Assembly (NCBI RefSeq): GCF_030817075.1
Contig: NZ_JAUSYU010000001.1
Span: forward strand, 1,240,001 to 1,304,000
Reading direction: 5' to 3'
Origin: Arthrobacter sp. V1I9
GTDB taxonomy: Bacteria; Actinomycetota; Actinomycetes; Actinomycetales; Micrococcaceae
DNA length: 64,000 bases
The notes beneath the pieces are model-generated. The model was not told where the DNA came from. It made no database searches and saw only the letters and a program-made list of their open reading frames with translations. This document shows, in pieces, positions 16,290 through 26,386 of this stretch. Position numbers and translations under genes: made by a program. How positions within the stretch are numbered: the stretch's first letter is position 1; every line of letters begins with the position of its first letter.

Positions 16290-17565
16290 CCTTGAGCCTG
16301 ATGTACATGTCAGCCAGTTGGGGCGGCAGTTCCTGCGGCTCGGCGTCTACCACTTCCACGCCGTGGTGCCGGAGCTCGGCAGTCACCGCCGCGCGCTGCA
16401 GAAGGGCGCGTTCGGCGGCGGCGGCGCGGAACACACCCGCAGCGCTGTCGCGCTCCCGCAGTATCAGCCCGAGCTGGGGGTCACGGACTGCTGCGACCAC
16501 CACGACGTGCTGACGGGCCAGCTGCACCGCGGTGGGGATAAGGCCTTCCTCCGGCGCACCGCCCTCCAAAGAGGTCAACAGCACCACCAGCGACCGGTGC
16601 ACGGATACGGCGCGGACCTGCCCCGGGATCGCTGACCAGTCCAGTTCGATGAGTTCCGCCTCCAGCGGGGCCATCGCCTGGACCAGCCGGCCGAGGAGGT
16701 TACCCTGGCCGGCAGATCCGGCCCTGGCCCGGGTCCGGCGGTCAAAGGCCAGAAAGTCCACACGGTCGCCGCCCCTTTCCGCGAGGACTCCCAGCAGGAG
16801 GGCTGCTTCCATGCCGGTGTCCAGGCGGGGCTCGTCGTCGATCCTTGCGGCCGACGTCCTGGATGTATCCAGAACCATTACGACCCGCCGGTCGCGTTCC
16901 GGCCGCCAGGTACGCACCACTACCGCGGACCGGCGTGCCGTTGCCCGCCAGTCGATGGACCGGACGTCGTCACCCCGGACGTAATCCCGCAGGGAATCGA
17001 ATTCAGTGCCGGCGCCCCTGATCTGGACGGCGGCCTTGCCGTCGAGTTCGCGCAGCTTGCGCAGTTTTGACGGCAGGTGCCGCCGGGAATGAAAAGGGGG
17101 CAGGACCCGCAGTAACCCGGGGCAGTCGATAGTCCGCTGGCGGGCGGCCAGCAGCATCGGGCCGAAGGAACGGACGGTGACGTGCGGGGCCTTGAGGTCG
17201 CCGCGGCGGACGGGCTTCAGCCGCACGGTGGTCCGCCGGCCTTCGCCGGTCGGCACGTTGATGTCCTGAAGGGCTTTTTGTGCCCCGGCGGAAGGCTGCC
17301 AGGCGTCCCTCAACGTCCCGCGCAACCGGCGCCGTCCGCCATTGCGGACAGCAAGCACGGACTCGGCCGTCCCATGAAGCGTCACGTTCCCGGGTTCCCG
17401 GCGCACAACCTGGACCTGGCGGAGCGAGCCGGCCAGGACCAGGTCCACGGCTGCCAGGGCCAACAGACAGCCGGCCACCACAAGGACGGTTCCCCACCCG
17501 GGCAGCAGCAGGACCGGGAAGAGGCCCAGTAGCACCAAAAGCACAAACCGCCCGGAAATGGCCAT
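16273..17565 (-). CDS. DUF58 domain-containing membrane protein
   Basis: A 430-aa protein with two N-terminal membrane helices (residues ~5-47), then a beta-rich segment and the DUF58/VWA-like domain (EFDSLRDYVRGDDVRSIDWRATARR; VVMVLDTSRTSA with a MIDAS-like DxS; AALLLGVLAERGGDRVDFLAFD). Such proteins are partners of MoxR ATPases. The ATG overlaps the MoxR stop (TGATG), so the two are translationally coupled. The role is probably envelope-related; the client is unknown. Confidence 0.88.
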   Translation of the reverse strand: MAISGRFVLLVLLGLFPVLLLPGWGTVLVVAGCLLALAAVDLVLAGSLRQVQVVRREPGNVTLHGTAESVLAVRNGGRRRLRGTLRDAWQPSAGAQKALQDINVPTGEGRRTTVRLKPVRRGDLKAPHVTVRSFGPMLLAARQRTIDCPGLLRVLPPFHSRRHLPSKLRKLRELDGKAAVQIRGAGTEFDSLRDYVRGDDVRSIDWRATARRSAVVVRTWRPERDRRVVMVLDTSRTSAARIDDEPRLDTGMEAALLLGVLAERGGDRVDFLAFDRRTRARAGSAGQGNLLGRLVQAMAPLEAELIELDWSAIPGQVRAVSVHRSLVVLLTSLEGGAPEEGLIPTAVQLARQHVVVVAAVRDPQLGLILRERDSAAGVFRAAAAERALLQRAAVTAELRHHGVEVVDAEPQELPPQLADMYIRLKAAGRL

Positions 17566-18557
17566 CAGCGCGGTACGGGTACGGACGCGAGGATGCTGGC
17601 CAGAACGTCGTCCACGCGGACCCCGTCCATCTGGGCTTCAGGCTGCAGTGCCACCCGGTGCCGAAGGCAGGGCAAGGCCAGCGCCTTGACGTCGTCCGGG
17701 GTGACGAAACCCCGTCCCGACAACCATGCCCAGGACCGGGACGTGTTCAGCAGCGCCGTCGCACCGCGGGGTGAGACGCCTAACTGGAACGACGGCGCCG
17801 AGCGGGTGGCCCGCACCAGGTCCACTATGTAGCCAATGATCTCGGACTCCACAGCAACGGTCGCCACCGCCTGCCGTGCCCGCTCCAGGTCGGCGGCACC
17901 TGCCACTGCCCGGACGCCGGCGGCTGCAAGGTCACGGGGATCGAAGCCGGCGGCGTGCCGCCTGATGACCTCGATCTCATCGCGGCGCTCCGGCAGCGGC
18001 ATGGTGAGCTTGAGCAGGAACCGGTCCAACTGGGCTTCGGGGAGGGGATAGGTGCCTTCGTACTCCACCGGGTTCTGGGTGGCGGCAACGAGGAATGGTG
18101 AGGGCAGCGGGCGGGAAACCCCGTCCACGGAGACCTGCCGCTCCTCCATTGCTTCGAGCAGCGACGCCTGGGTCTTGGGCGGGGTCCGGTTGATTTCGTC
18201 TGCCAGCATCAGGTTGGTGAAGACCGGCCCTTCCCGGAACGAGAATTCGGAACTGTGTGAGTCATACACGAGGGACCCGGTGACGTCACCCGGCATCAGG
18301 TCCGGGGTGAACTGCACGCGTTTGGTGTCAAGGCTCAGGGCTGCGGACAACGCCCGCACCAACAGGGTCTTGGCCACACCCGGTACGCCTTCCAGCAGCA
18401 CATGCCCTTGGGAGAGCAGGGCAATCAGCAAGCCGGTGACGGTGGCATCCTGCCCCACCACAGCCTTTGCCACCTCATGGCGCACGTCCAGCAGCGCCTG
18501 CCGGGCCGAATCATGGGTGTTGTCAAGGACCCGGGGGCCGCTGCCTTGTTCGCTCAT
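17565..18557 (-). CDS. MoxR family AAA+ ATPase
   Basis: A 330-aa AAA+ protein. Walker A is EGVPGVAKTLLVRAL (~57-71), Walker B with sensor region is LMLADEINRTPPKTQASLLEAMEE (~118-140), and sensor 1/arginine-finger segments (FLVAATQNPVEYEGTYPLPEAQLDRF) follow. MoxR proteins act as chaperones for VWA/DUF58 partners. The gene overlaps DUF4350 upstream (ATGA) and DUF58 downstream, giving a tight operon. Confidence 0.94.
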   Translation of the reverse strand: MSEQGSGPRVLDNTHDSARQALLDVRHEVAKAVVGQDATVTGLLIALLSQGHVLLEGVPGVAKTLLVRALSAALSLDTKRVQFTPDLMPGDVTGSLVYDSHSSEFSFREGPVFTNLMLADEINRTPPKTQASLLEAMEERQVSVDGVSRPLPSPFLVAATQNPVEYEGTYPLPEAQLDRFLLKLTMPLPERRDEIEVIRRHAAGFDPRDLAAAGVRAVAGAADLERARQAVATVAVESEIIGYIVDLVRATRSAPSFQLGVSPRGATALLNTSRSWAWLSGRGFVTPDDVKALALPCLRHRVALQPEAQMDGVRVDDVLASILASVPVPR

Positions 18558-19753
18558 CGGCTGTTGACCTCTTTCTCTAGGGTGTCCAGTTCCTGCGACC
18601 AGGCCACAAGCCGTGCCTCATTGCGTGGACGTTCGTTGAGGAGTTGTTTGATGTCGTGGGGCGGCCGGTCCAGGAATCGGGCCGCAGCTTCGGCCGTGCC
18701 GTCCGCGGTGGCCGCCGGCCCCAGCCGCAGCTTCCTTGCAAGCCTCACCAGTGTTCCGGCCCGTAAGTTGTCCCGTGCCTGGTCGATGGCGTGCGAGTCG
18801 TGGTAAAGCCGTGCCCTTCCCTCGGCCGTCTCCACGGCCTTCACCACCACGGGCAGTGGTTCGAAAACCAGCGGCCCGTGGCGCCGGCCCCGCCACAGGA
18901 TCGCGGCCAGGGCCACCAGAGCGAGCCACAGGCCAAGGAAACGAGCCCAGTCCGGTGCAAGTTCATCGAGCGTTTGCGAGGAGCCGGAAGTATCCAGGTC
19001 TGCCACGGACGGCAGGTACCAGACCAGGTCCGGCGAGTTGCCCAGCATCCTGATCGCGAGGGCGGCGTTGCCCAGTTCGTCGAGCCGTGCGTTGCTGAGG
19101 ATGGCGGTGCTGCCCAGGACCGAAACGTGCCCGTCCCCGCCGACGGCAAGCAGCCCGGCGGTGGACGCCGTCGGCCGGTAGCAGGACGTCCCGCCGTCGT
19201 ACACGAAGCCTGACTCGCCGGAGACGGCGCCGGCTGCTTGCGCATCCGGAAGCGAACAGCCGGGCTCCAGCACCGGCGATGCCTCTGGCACTACACCTGC
19301 CTGGCTGATCCCGCTGTCCAGTGCGGCAAGGGTCTGCAGCCGGGGCGATACAACCACCACCCGGCCCGCCGCACTGGACAACTCCCTCAGCCGGGAGTCG
19401 TCCAGGAACCCGTTCGGGTCGTGCAGCAGAAGGGTGGGGGAGTCACTGTTTGCCAAGGCCGTCGTGGCGTCTTTGTACGTGTTGGAGTCGCGGACGCTCA
19501 CCCCGTGACGGCCCAGAATTTGGCTGACTGCCTGTGCCCCGTTGGGTCCGGGATTGTGGACGGACAGGGAAACACCGTCTCCCTTGGGAGCCAGCTGTCC
19601 CCAGACAACCAGTCCCAGCGCCGCGGCCACCACAACGGCCATGGCCGCGAGCGCCCGGTGCCGGTGGAGCCACCGGAGCGGATTCCTGCCGGGAACCTTG
19701 GTTTCCGGGCTGTGGCTTTCCTTGTCGGTGATTTCGGAAGCCGTTCCGGTCAT
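18554..19753 (-). CDS. DUF4350 domain-containing membrane protein
   Basis: A 399-aa protein. A Lys/Arg-rich cytoplasmic start leads to a membrane helix (residues ~34-51), an extracellular DUF4350 domain (VSLSVHNPGPNGAQAVSQIL; TLLLHDPNGFLDDSRLREL) and a second helix near residue 268-285 (FLGLWLALVALAAILW). The DUF4350 fold resembles GATase-like domains with no known activity. It overlaps its neighbours by 4 nt on both sides. It probably joins the MoxR-DUF58 membrane complex. Confidence 0.82.
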   Translation of the reverse strand: MTGTASEITDKESHSPETKVPGRNPLRWLHRHRALAAMAVVVAAALGLVVWGQLAPKGDGVSLSVHNPGPNGAQAVSQILGRHGVSVRDSNTYKDATTALANSDSPTLLLHDPNGFLDDSRLRELSSAAGRVVVVSPRLQTLAALDSGISQAGVVPEASPVLEPGCSLPDAQAAGAVSGESGFVYDGGTSCYRPTASTAGLLAVGGDGHVSVLGSTAILSNARLDELGNAALAIRMLGNSPDLVWYLPSVADLDTSGSSQTLDELAPDWARFLGLWLALVALAAILWRGRRHGPLVFEPLPVVVKAVETAEGRARLYHDSHAIDQARDNLRAGTLVRLARKLRLGPAATADGTAEAAARFLDRPPHDIKQLLNERPRNEARLVAWSQELDTLEKEVNSR

Positions 19754-20415
19754 GGCAGCACCACCGGATCCTGCCCGAGGGAGTCATCCTGTGGCCCGGA
19801 GCTTTTGGCAGGCCTGCTTGCCTCCAGGTCCTGGTCGAGGGCCGCTATGGCCTGGTAGTCAAAGCTCCCTGCCATCCAGTTTCCGTAGCGGACGGCGTCG
19901 AAGGTCCTGGCGGCCTGGTCGAGGCGCGCCGCCTCGGCCGGGAACGGGATGGACAGGGCGAGGACCACTTCGTCCGCGGTCCTGCCCGGCTGTGGATCCA
20001 GGACGGTACGGTCTTCCGCAGACCGGACCAGCGCGCGGAAACGGTTGACGACGGCGTCCGCCCACTTGCCTGCCGCAGCCGAAGCTTCCGCGCGCTGCCG
20101 GTAGTCAGAAGCTGTCAGTTCAGTGTCCGGTTCGAAGACTTCCTTGTTCTGCCGGGCCTTCGGGTTCAGGCGGGGCCGGGCCAGGATCACGGCGATGGCG
20201 ATGACCACGGCGATGACGATGCCGATGACAGGGCTCGGTACCGGGCCCGCTTCGCCGGATGGCCCGTCCAGGGACAGCAGCCAGTCCAGGAAACTACGCC
20301 ACAGCGATTCAAGCCAGCCTGGCTCGGCATCCCGGTATTCGGATTTAGCCAGTTCCTCGGCTGCCCAGCGCCGGGCTTCCCCGGCCCCCGGGAGCACCGG
20401 AGGTTCAGCGGCCAT
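19750..20415 (-). CDS. DUF4129 domain-containing membrane protein
   Basis: A 221-aa protein with one membrane helix (residues ~62-80, VIGIVIAVVIAIAVILA) and a C-terminal DUF4129 domain (YRQRAEASAAAGKWADAVVNRFRALVR; GRTADEVVLAL; FDAVRYGNW). DUF4129 proteins often occur with MoxR/DUF58 genes and, fused, with transglutaminase domains. It overlaps the upstream gene by 11 nt and the downstream one by 4 nt. Confidence 0.82.
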   Translation of the reverse strand: MAAEPPVLPGAGEARRWAAEELAKSEYRDAEPGWLESLWRSFLDWLLSLDGPSGEAGPVPSPVIGIVIAVVIAIAVILARPRLNPKARQNKEVFEPDTELTASDYRQRAEASAAAGKWADAVVNRFRALVRSAEDRTVLDPQPGRTADEVVLALSIPFPAEAARLDQAARTFDAVRYGNWMAGSFDYQAIAALDQDLEASRPAKSSGPQDDSLGQDPVVLP

Positions 20416-21817
20416 TCGGCCATGCTCCGCCGGGGCCGTTCCCGGAATATGGACCAGGCCCGGCGGCAGTCATCCCACGTCCCGGAATGCCTTCAGGGTC
20501 TGCGCCCGTTTCCAGCAGCCGGAGCAGGGCGATGTCCAGTCCGTCCTTCCGCATCCGAAGATCCATGTAGATCAACGCCATCACAGAGGTTTGGAAGGCG
20601 TAGCCTACGGCGCCGACCAGGGCGCCCAGGACGGCAGTGGCAACCCCTACCGCAACCGCAAGGCCGATCTCCTGTTCGGTGCCGCCGTGCGGGGAGATGG
20701 TTCCGCCAAGGAAGGTGGGCAGCAGGCTCACCGGGATCATGACCACCTGCCCGATGACGCCCACCATGATGCTCACTACCAGGGTGATCCCGAAAATCCG
20801 CCACCAGTTGGCCCGGGTTAGTGACCAGGAACGGCGCAGGCCGTCAAGTGCGCCCAGTTCCTCGATGACGACGGCGGCAGGGGCCACGATCAGCTTGGTA
20901 TAGATCCACACGAACAGGGCGATAAAAGCCGGCACCAGGGGAATGAGCAGGAGGGCTCCGCTGCCCTCCATGCCGGCGATCAGCGCCACGGCGATCCCGG
21001 CCAGCACCAGGAACGCGAGTAAGCCCGCCGCCATTATCAGCGCTGCGAGGCGGGCCAGCGCCCAGGCACGCGAACGGGCCAGGCGCCACATCTGCCTGAA
21101 CCCTGTGGGGCGATTAAGGATGGACCGTGCCACCGGCACCACCATCGCGCCCTGGAGCACGGCCGAGATAAAGAGCGCCAGGACAACCACCACCAGGATG
21201 GCAGCCAGGAACCCCATGCCGAGCGAGGCAAGGTCGGCTGGACTGGCGGTTTCCACCCATGCTTCAAAGGAGCCCACCGAAGTGGCGGTCACGGCAGTGA
21301 TGACTGCTGCGAGGATTGCTGCAAGCGATTGGGCGAGGACGGCGGCACCCAGCATGGCTCTTGCGTTCCGCCGGATTGTCTGGAAGGAACCGTCCAGGAT
21401 CTCACCGAACGTCAGGGGGCGCAGCGGAACGATCCCCGGTTTGGGCGGGGCCACGTAGCGGGGCTGGTTGTAAGGCGGCTGGCCGTATGAGGGCTGGCCG
21501 TAGGGTGAGCCCTGGTAAGGGGGCTGAGGTCCGCCCCACTGCTGCGGCCCTGGCTGGGATGCCGGCGGCACGCCCCACCCTGGCTGGTTGCCCGCTCCAG
21601 GCCCCACGCCCCATGCGGGCGGCGCACCCCACCCGGGCTGGCCGTTGGGGGGCGCGGGCTGAAAGTCCGGGCCAAAGCCCGGCCCGCCGTCGTCGTGCGC
21701 ACGGCCTTGGGCGTCCGGGCCGCCGCCGATGCCCGGGTTCTTGCTGCGGTCGCCGCCGTCCTCTGCCGGCCGGTCCCCGCCCTCAGGCTGTTGCGCGCCA
21801 GGATCCTGTTGTGACAC
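20405..21817 (-). CDS. Multi-pass membrane protein, glycerophosphodiester phosphodiesterase membrane-domain type
   Basis: A ~470-aa protein. The first ~150 residues are low complexity, rich in Gly, Pro, Gln, Trp and Tyr (repeated SYGQPPYNQP-like units), followed by PGIVPLRPLTFGEILDGSFQTIRRN, the typical start of the GDPD membrane domain, and about six membrane helices. No GDPD catalytic domain is attached, so it is not an enzyme on present evidence. The GTG at 21817 has GAAGGA 6 nt upstream; an in-frame ATG further up adds unlikely residues. It heads the minus-strand MoxR operon. Confidence 0.8.
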   Translation of the reverse strand: MSQQDPGAQQPEGGDRPAEDGGDRSKNPGIGGGPDAQGRAHDDGGPGFGPDFQPAPPNGQPGWGAPPAWGVGPGAGNQPGWGVPPASQPGPQQWGGPQPPYQGSPYGQPSYGQPPYNQPRYVAPPKPGIVPLRPLTFGEILDGSFQTIRRNARAMLGAAVLAQSLAAILAAVITAVTATSVGSFEAWVETASPADLASLGMGFLAAILVVVVLALFISAVLQGAMVVPVARSILNRPTGFRQMWRLARSRAWALARLAALIMAAGLLAFLVLAGIAVALIAGMEGSGALLLIPLVPAFIALFVWIYTKLIVAPAAVVIEELGALDGLRRSWSLTRANWWRIFGITLVVSIMVGVIGQVVMIPVSLLPTFLGGTISPHGGTEQEIGLAVAVGVATAVLGALVGAVGYAFQTSVMALIYMDLRMRKDGLDIALLRLLETGADPEGIPGRGMTAAGPGPYSGNGPGGAWPNGR

Positions 21818-21999
21818 CCGTGTTCCTTCCCCCTGTCCAGTGCCTCGGCTGCCGGCGCCCGGGCCGCAGCGCACGGTGGGCACCGGGGGATGCCCGGCAT
21901 GGTCCCAGCCTATAGTTCGGCAAGCAGGCCACCTAGCGTTACGCCATGCCGCAACGCCCTGAACAGGACAAAGCCTGCCTGATAAGGGAATATATAACT

Positions 22000-22674
22000 A
22001 TGAAGGCACGCATTCTGGTGGTAGACGATGACGAAGCGCTGGCCGAAATGATCGGGATTGTTCTTCGCAATGACGGCTTCGAGCCGGTCTTCTGCGCCGA
22101 CGGCGCCAAGGCGCTTGACGTTTTCCGCTCATCCCGGCCGGACCTTGTGCTGTTGGACCTTATGCTTCCCGGCGTGGACGGCATCGAGGTCTGCCGGCAG
22201 ATCCGCGGGGAGTCGGACGTGCCCATCGTGATGCTCACTGCCAAGGCGGACACGTCCGACGTCGTCCGCGGCCTGGAATCCGGTGCCGACGACTACGTGC
22301 CCAAGCCGTTCAAACCGGCCGAACTCGTGGCCCGCGTCCGCGCGCGGCTTCGGCCCGGCGATCAGAAAGCACCGGAAACCCTGCGCATCGCCGACATCAC
22401 CATCGACGTCGCCGGGCACACCGTGAGCCGGGGCAGCGAGCGGATCTCCCTCACGCCCCTGGAGTTCGACCTCCTGGTGGCCCTTGCCCGCAAACCATGG
22501 CAGGTATTCACCCGTGAACTGCTGCTCGAGCAGGTCTGGGGTTACCGGCACGCCGCCGACACTCGGCTGGTCAATGTCCATGTCCAGCGCCTCCGGTCCA
22601 AAATCGAGCAGGATCCGGAAGCGCCGGAAGTTGTATTAACGGTGCGTGGTGTCGGCTACAAAGCAGGGGCCTGA
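22000..22674 (+). CDS. mtrA: Response regulator MtrA
   Basis: A 224-aa OmpR-family regulator. The receiver domain has the acidic pair in VVDDDEALAEM, the phospho-acceptor Asp in LVLLDLMLPG (~53) and the Lys in VPKPFKP (~102). The C-terminal winged helix (LTPLEFDLLVALARKPWQVFTRELLLEQVWGY) follows. MtrA controls cell-wall hydrolases and division in Actinobacteria. The start at 22000 has AAGGGA ~10 nt upstream; a TATAGT box at 21911-21916 may be its -10. mtrB overlaps its end. Confidence 0.95.
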   Translation: MKARILVVDDDEALAEMIGIVLRNDGFEPVFCADGAKALDVFRSSRPDLVLLDLMLPGVDGIEVCRQIRGESDVPIVMLTAKADTSDVVRGLESGADDYVPKPFKPAELVARVRARLRPGDQKAPETLRIADITIDVAGHTVSRGSERISLTPLEFDLLVALARKPWQVFTRELLLEQVWGYRHAADTRLVNVHVQRLRSKIEQDPEAPEVVLTVRGVGYKAGA

Positions 22675-24562
22675 CCCCGCGGTTCCTCAGAGGGGAACTG
22701 CCAACGCGCCCGCTGCGGGAAGTTCTCCGGAACCCCACGGCGGGCCTGACCGGCCTGAGCCCGGCAAGTCCCCGGAGCACACCGACGCCGTAACAGCCCG
22801 CCTCCAGAGGCTGTCCTTCCGCGCCCGGATCTGGCAACGCCGCGCCCTGATAGTCACCCTCCGCGTGGCCCGCCTGGTCCGAACAGGGTTCCGGCGGTTC
22901 CTTCCGGCGCTGCGCTACATAGGGCAGGCCTTGCACCAGCGGTGGCGCCGCTCGCTGCAGTTCCGCACCGTTCTCACCACGCTGCTCCTGGCCGTCACTT
23001 CGTTTGCAGTAGTGGGCGCGTACCTGTCCAACCAGATCGCCAACAACCTCTTCCAGGAGCGGCTGACCCAGGCCGAGTCGGAGACCCGGTACAACGTCAA
23101 GCAGGTCCAGGACACGTTCGACGGCGCCCAGGTCACCGATCAGTCCAGCGTCATCACCTTGGTGTACGACACGCTCAACGCCGTCGAGGGCCGCGGTTCG
23201 GTGATCCAGCGGAGGTATGTCTTCGAAGCCATGCCCGAACAGACCAAGCCGCGCAACCGGTGGGTGGAGTCGCGGGCTTCGGACCAGCTGACGGTCAGCG
23301 TCATCCCGCCGGAACTGCGCAAATCCGTGCAGGAGTCCGGGAAGGACCAATACTGGGCATCCACCGTTATCCCGGTTGGAACTGAGGACCGTCCGGGCAT
23401 TGCGGTGGGCAACAAGGTGACCTTCAACGGCACCGTGTATGAGCTGTACCTGATTTACGATCTCAACACCGCGCAGCAAACCCTCGACGAGATCCAGAGG
23501 GTGCTGTGGGCCGGCGGCGCCGTGCTGGTCCTGATGATCGGTGCCATCGCCTGGTACGTCACCCGCAACGTCGTCAGTCCCGTCAGCCACGCCGCGATGG
23601 TGTCGGAAAAGCTGGCGGCCGGACAGTTGCAGGAGCGGATGGTGGTCCGCGGTGAAGACGAGGTGGCCCGCCTGGGCGCATCCTTCAACCACATGGCTGC
23701 CAGCCTCCAGGAGCAGATCACGCAGCTGGCCACGCTGTCCCAGATGCAGCAGCGCTTTGTGTCCGATGTGTCCCATGAACTGCGGACCCCTCTGACCACC
23801 GTCCGGATGGCCGCGGAAGTGCTCTACGACGCCCGGGAAGATTTCGATCCCATCAACAAACGCTCCGCGGAACTCCTGTACAACCAAGTGGAGCGGTTCC
23901 AGTCCCTGCTCTCGGACCTGCTGGAGATTTCCCGCTTCGACGCCGGCGTGGCCATGCTTGACGCCGAGCCCGAGGACATCCTGCAGGTGGTGGCCCACGT
24001 CATTGAAGGCGCTGCGCCTGTCGCAGCTGAATACGGTTCCGAAATCATTCTCAGTGCCCCCGCCGGCGCAGTCATCGCGGAAATGGATGCCCGCAGGATC
24101 GACCGGATCCTGCGGAACCTCATCCTCAATGCTGTCGAACACGGCGAAGGGAAACCGGTGAGGGTTACCGTGGCAGCGAGCCAGACCGCCGTCGGGATAG
24201 CCGTCCGGGACTATGGCATCGGCATGGCACCGGCGGAAGCCGCCCGCGTCTTTGACAGGTTCTGGCGCGCAGACCCTGCCCGCGCCCGCACCACCGGAGG
24301 CAGCGGCCTTGGCTTGTCCATCGCGATGGAGGACACCAAGCTCCACAACGGCTGGCTGCAGGCGTGGGGGAAGAAGGGCAGCGGCGCGAACTTCCGGCTG
24401 ACCCTGCCCCTCCGCCAGGGCGAGGAGATCGATAAGTCGCCGGTCCAGCTCGAACCGGGGGACATCACCATCCCCGGCGAAATGGACAACCGGAACATGC
24501 TGGTGCTGGAAGCCGGCGGAGCGCCGCTGGCTCCGGCGTCGACGTCGAAGGAGACTACATGA
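22646..24562 (+). CDS. mtrB: Sensor histidine kinase MtrB
   Basis: A 638-aa membrane kinase. Two membrane helices (~110-130 and ~287-307) enclose an extracellular sensor region; a HAMP domain, the H box [17 protein letters not shown] (His ~377) and a HATPase domain ([33 protein letters not shown]) follow. It phosphorylates MtrA. The GTG start overlaps the last 29 nt of mtrA; a start further in is possible because the first ~70 residues are Pro/Gly-rich and poorly conserved in type. It ends in an ATGA overlap with lpqB. Confidence 0.94.
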   Translation: MVSATKQGPDPAVPQRGTANAPAAGSSPEPHGGPDRPEPGKSPEHTDAVTARLQRLSFRARIWQRRALIVTLRVARLVRTGFRRFLPALRYIGQALHQRWRRSLQFRTVLTTLLLAVTSFAVVGAYLSNQIANNLFQERLTQAESETRYNVKQVQDTFDGAQVTDQSSVITLVYDTLNAVEGRGSVIQRRYVFEAMPEQTKPRNRWVESRASDQLTVSVIPPELRKSVQESGKDQYWASTVIPVGTEDRPGIAVGNKVTFNGTVYELYLIYDLNTAQQTLDEIQRVLWAGGAVLVLMIGAIAWYVTRNVVSPVSHAAMVSEKLAAGQLQERMVVRGEDEVARLGASFNHMAASLQEQITQLATLSQMQQRFVSDVSHELRTPLTTVRMAAEVLYDAREDFDPINKRSAELLYNQVERFQSLLSDLLEISRFDAGVAMLDAEPEDILQVVAHVIEGAAPVAAEYGSEIILSAPAGAVIAEMDARRIDRILRNLILNAVEHGEGKPVRVTVAASQTAVGIAVRDYGIGMAPAEAARVFDRFWRADPARARTTGGSGLGLSIAMEDTKLHNGWLQAWGKKGSGANFRLTLPLRQGEEIDKSPVQLEPGDITIPGEMDNRNMLVLEAGGAPLAPASTSKETT

Positions 24563-26277
24563 CGGGCCATGCCCCGCGTAGGGCAAGACCCCTGACTTTA
24601 CTGCTGGTCCTGCTGATGGTCCTGCTGGCAGGTTGTGCCCGCATACCCACGTCCGGGCCGGTGGGCAAAAGCAGCGAGGGAAGCGCAGGCAACCTGAGCG
24701 CACCCGTGTTCCTGCCGGCGGCACCGCAGGCCGGCGCTTCGCCGGAAACCATCATCGACTACTTCTACAGGGCCGGCAGCGGTTATGAGGACGACTACGC
24801 TGTCGCCCGCCAGTACCTGACCCAGGCGTCGTCCGTATCCTGGAAGCCAGACCAGCGCGCCCTTGTTTACCGCGAAGCGCGCGTGGTGGCGGCAGAGGTC
24901 GAGAATGTCTATAACTACGAGCTCGACGTCGCCTATACGGTTGATGCCGACGGCATCGCCACCCAGTCACCCGAAGGGACCGTCGAGAAGATCTCGGTGA
25001 CGGTCACGCAGGTGGACGGGGAATGGCGCATCTCCGCCCTTCCGGACGGCACAGCCATTGCCGAAGAGACGTTTAAGGTGATTTACGGCGCTTACCCCAT
25101 CTACTTCTACGATCCGAGCTTCACGTACGCGGTACCGGATGTCCGCTGGTTCATCAAGAACAAGACCGTCAAGGCGATGACCAGTGCGCTGCTGGCCGGG
25201 CCTGCCCCGTACCTGCGTGGTGCTGTGGTGAGTGCCTTTCCTTCGGGGATAAAGCTGGCCCGTGAGTCGGTGCCGGTCGTCTCGGGGGCGGCACAGGTGG
25301 ACCTGACGGCCAAGGAACTTACCGAAACCTCTCCCGAAGACCGCCTGCGGATGCAGATGCAGCTGACGCTGACTTTCCGCAGCCAGCCGGACGTGGTCAA
25401 CGTTGAGCTGCGCGCCAACCAGGACCTGGTCCGGGTGGAGGACAATGGTTCGGTCCTGCCGCCGGTGCTGGACAAGAGCGTGCCCCCGCGCCAGATTGCG
25501 GTCAGTGGCAACGAGCTGGTGCGCTACGAGAACAACAGGGTGTCACCGCTGCCGGATATGCAGCCGGTGTCGTCGCTTAAACCGCGGTTCCCCGCAGAAT
25601 CCCAGGTATCGCAGACCGCGGCCTTCCTTAACAACAGCCGCACCACCCTTTACAGCATCAATCCAGGCCAGCCGGCACGGGCACTCACCACACGGAGTAC
25701 CCTGACCCGGCCCTCCTTCAGCCTGGATGACTGGGTGTGGTCGGCGGGCCCGGGAGCTCAGGGGCGAACTGAGGTGGTTGCCTTCCGGCCCACCGACGTG
25801 CCCGAGGGAGCCAACATACCGTCAGTAACCCTTGCGCCTGCCTGGCTGGCGGGGAAAACAGTCAAGGAATTCCGGATTTCACGCGAAGGAGTGCGTGCGC
25901 TGGTGATCTCTGAACAAAACGGGAAGACCCGCGTGCAGGTCACCGGCATTATCAGGGCCGGGGACGGAACACCCCGGGAGCTAACTCCGCCCGTCACCCT
26001 GGTCACCGACAGCGAACCCGACCAGGGCGTGTGGGTCAGCGACACGACCGTTGCCGTGATGAAGGGGGCCGCGGCGTCAAATGTTACGCCTGAGCTGCTC
26101 TCCCTCACTTCAGGCCAGCCCCAACAGCTGGCGCCGTGGCCCGGCCTGGCGTCACTCAGCGCCGGCAACGGCGCCGAGGAAATCTACGCGCAGTCTGCGG
26201 AGGGCGTCTTCCAACGGCTTGGCAACGGCTGGTCCCCGCAGATCAAGGGTCCCATCGACCTATCGTTCCCCGGCTGA
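24559..26277 (+). CDS. lpqB: Lipoprotein LpqB
   Basis: A 572-aa lipoprotein with a signal peptide ending in lipobox LAGC (Cys 26), a GerMN-type middle domain ([22 protein letters not shown]...) and a C-terminal beta-propeller-like domain. In mycobacteria and streptomycetes LpqB interacts with the extracellular part of MtrB and tunes MtrAB signalling. Gene order and the 4-nt overlap with mtrB confirm the identity. Confidence 0.93.
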   Translation: MTGHAPRRARPLTLLLVLLMVLLAGCARIPTSGPVGKSSEGSAGNLSAPVFLPAAPQAGASPETIIDYFYRAGSGYEDDYAVARQYLTQASSVSWKPDQRALVYREARVVAAEVENVYNYELDVAYTVDADGIATQSPEGTVEKISVTVTQVDGEWRISALPDGTAIAEETFKVIYGAYPIYFYDPSFTYAVPDVRWFIKNKTVKAMTSALLAGPAPYLRGAVVSAFPSGIKLARESVPVVSGAAQVDLTAKELTETSPEDRLRMQMQLTLTFRSQPDVVNVELRANQDLVRVEDNGSVLPPVLDKSVPPRQIAVSGNELVRYENNRVSPLPDMQPVSSLKPRFPAESQVSQTAAFLNNSRTTLYSINPGQPARALTTRSTLTRPSFSLDDWVWSAGPGAQGRTEVVAFRPTDVPEGANIPSVTLAPAWLAGKTVKEFRISREGVRALVISEQNGKTRVQVTGIIRAGDGTPRELTPPVTLVTDSEPDQGVWVSDTTVAVMKGAAASNVTPELLSLTSGQPQQLAPWPGLASLSAGNGAEEIYAQSAEGVFQRLGNGWSPQIKGPIDLSFPG

Positions 26278-26288
26278 CGCCGTAAACC

Positions 26289-26305
26289 GGTGCGCCTGGC
26301 GCACC
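26289..26305 (+). terminator. Short hairpin after lpqB (weak terminator candidate)
   Basis: GGTGCGC and GCGCACC, 3-nt loop, 11 nt after the lpqB stop. No T-run follows, so it is at best a partial terminator. Confidence 0.3.
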
Positions 26306-26386
26306 TGTCCGTTGCCCAGACAAAAGTTGTCCACATAGCGGGGAACGGCCTGCCCTCTGAGGAACTCCAGGCGGAAGCTTATCCGG

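Noticed and set aside
22571..24724. 717-codon open frame on the minus strand
   Set aside because: It lies antisense to mtrB, whose kinase motifs are clear; long antisense frames are common in high-GC genes.
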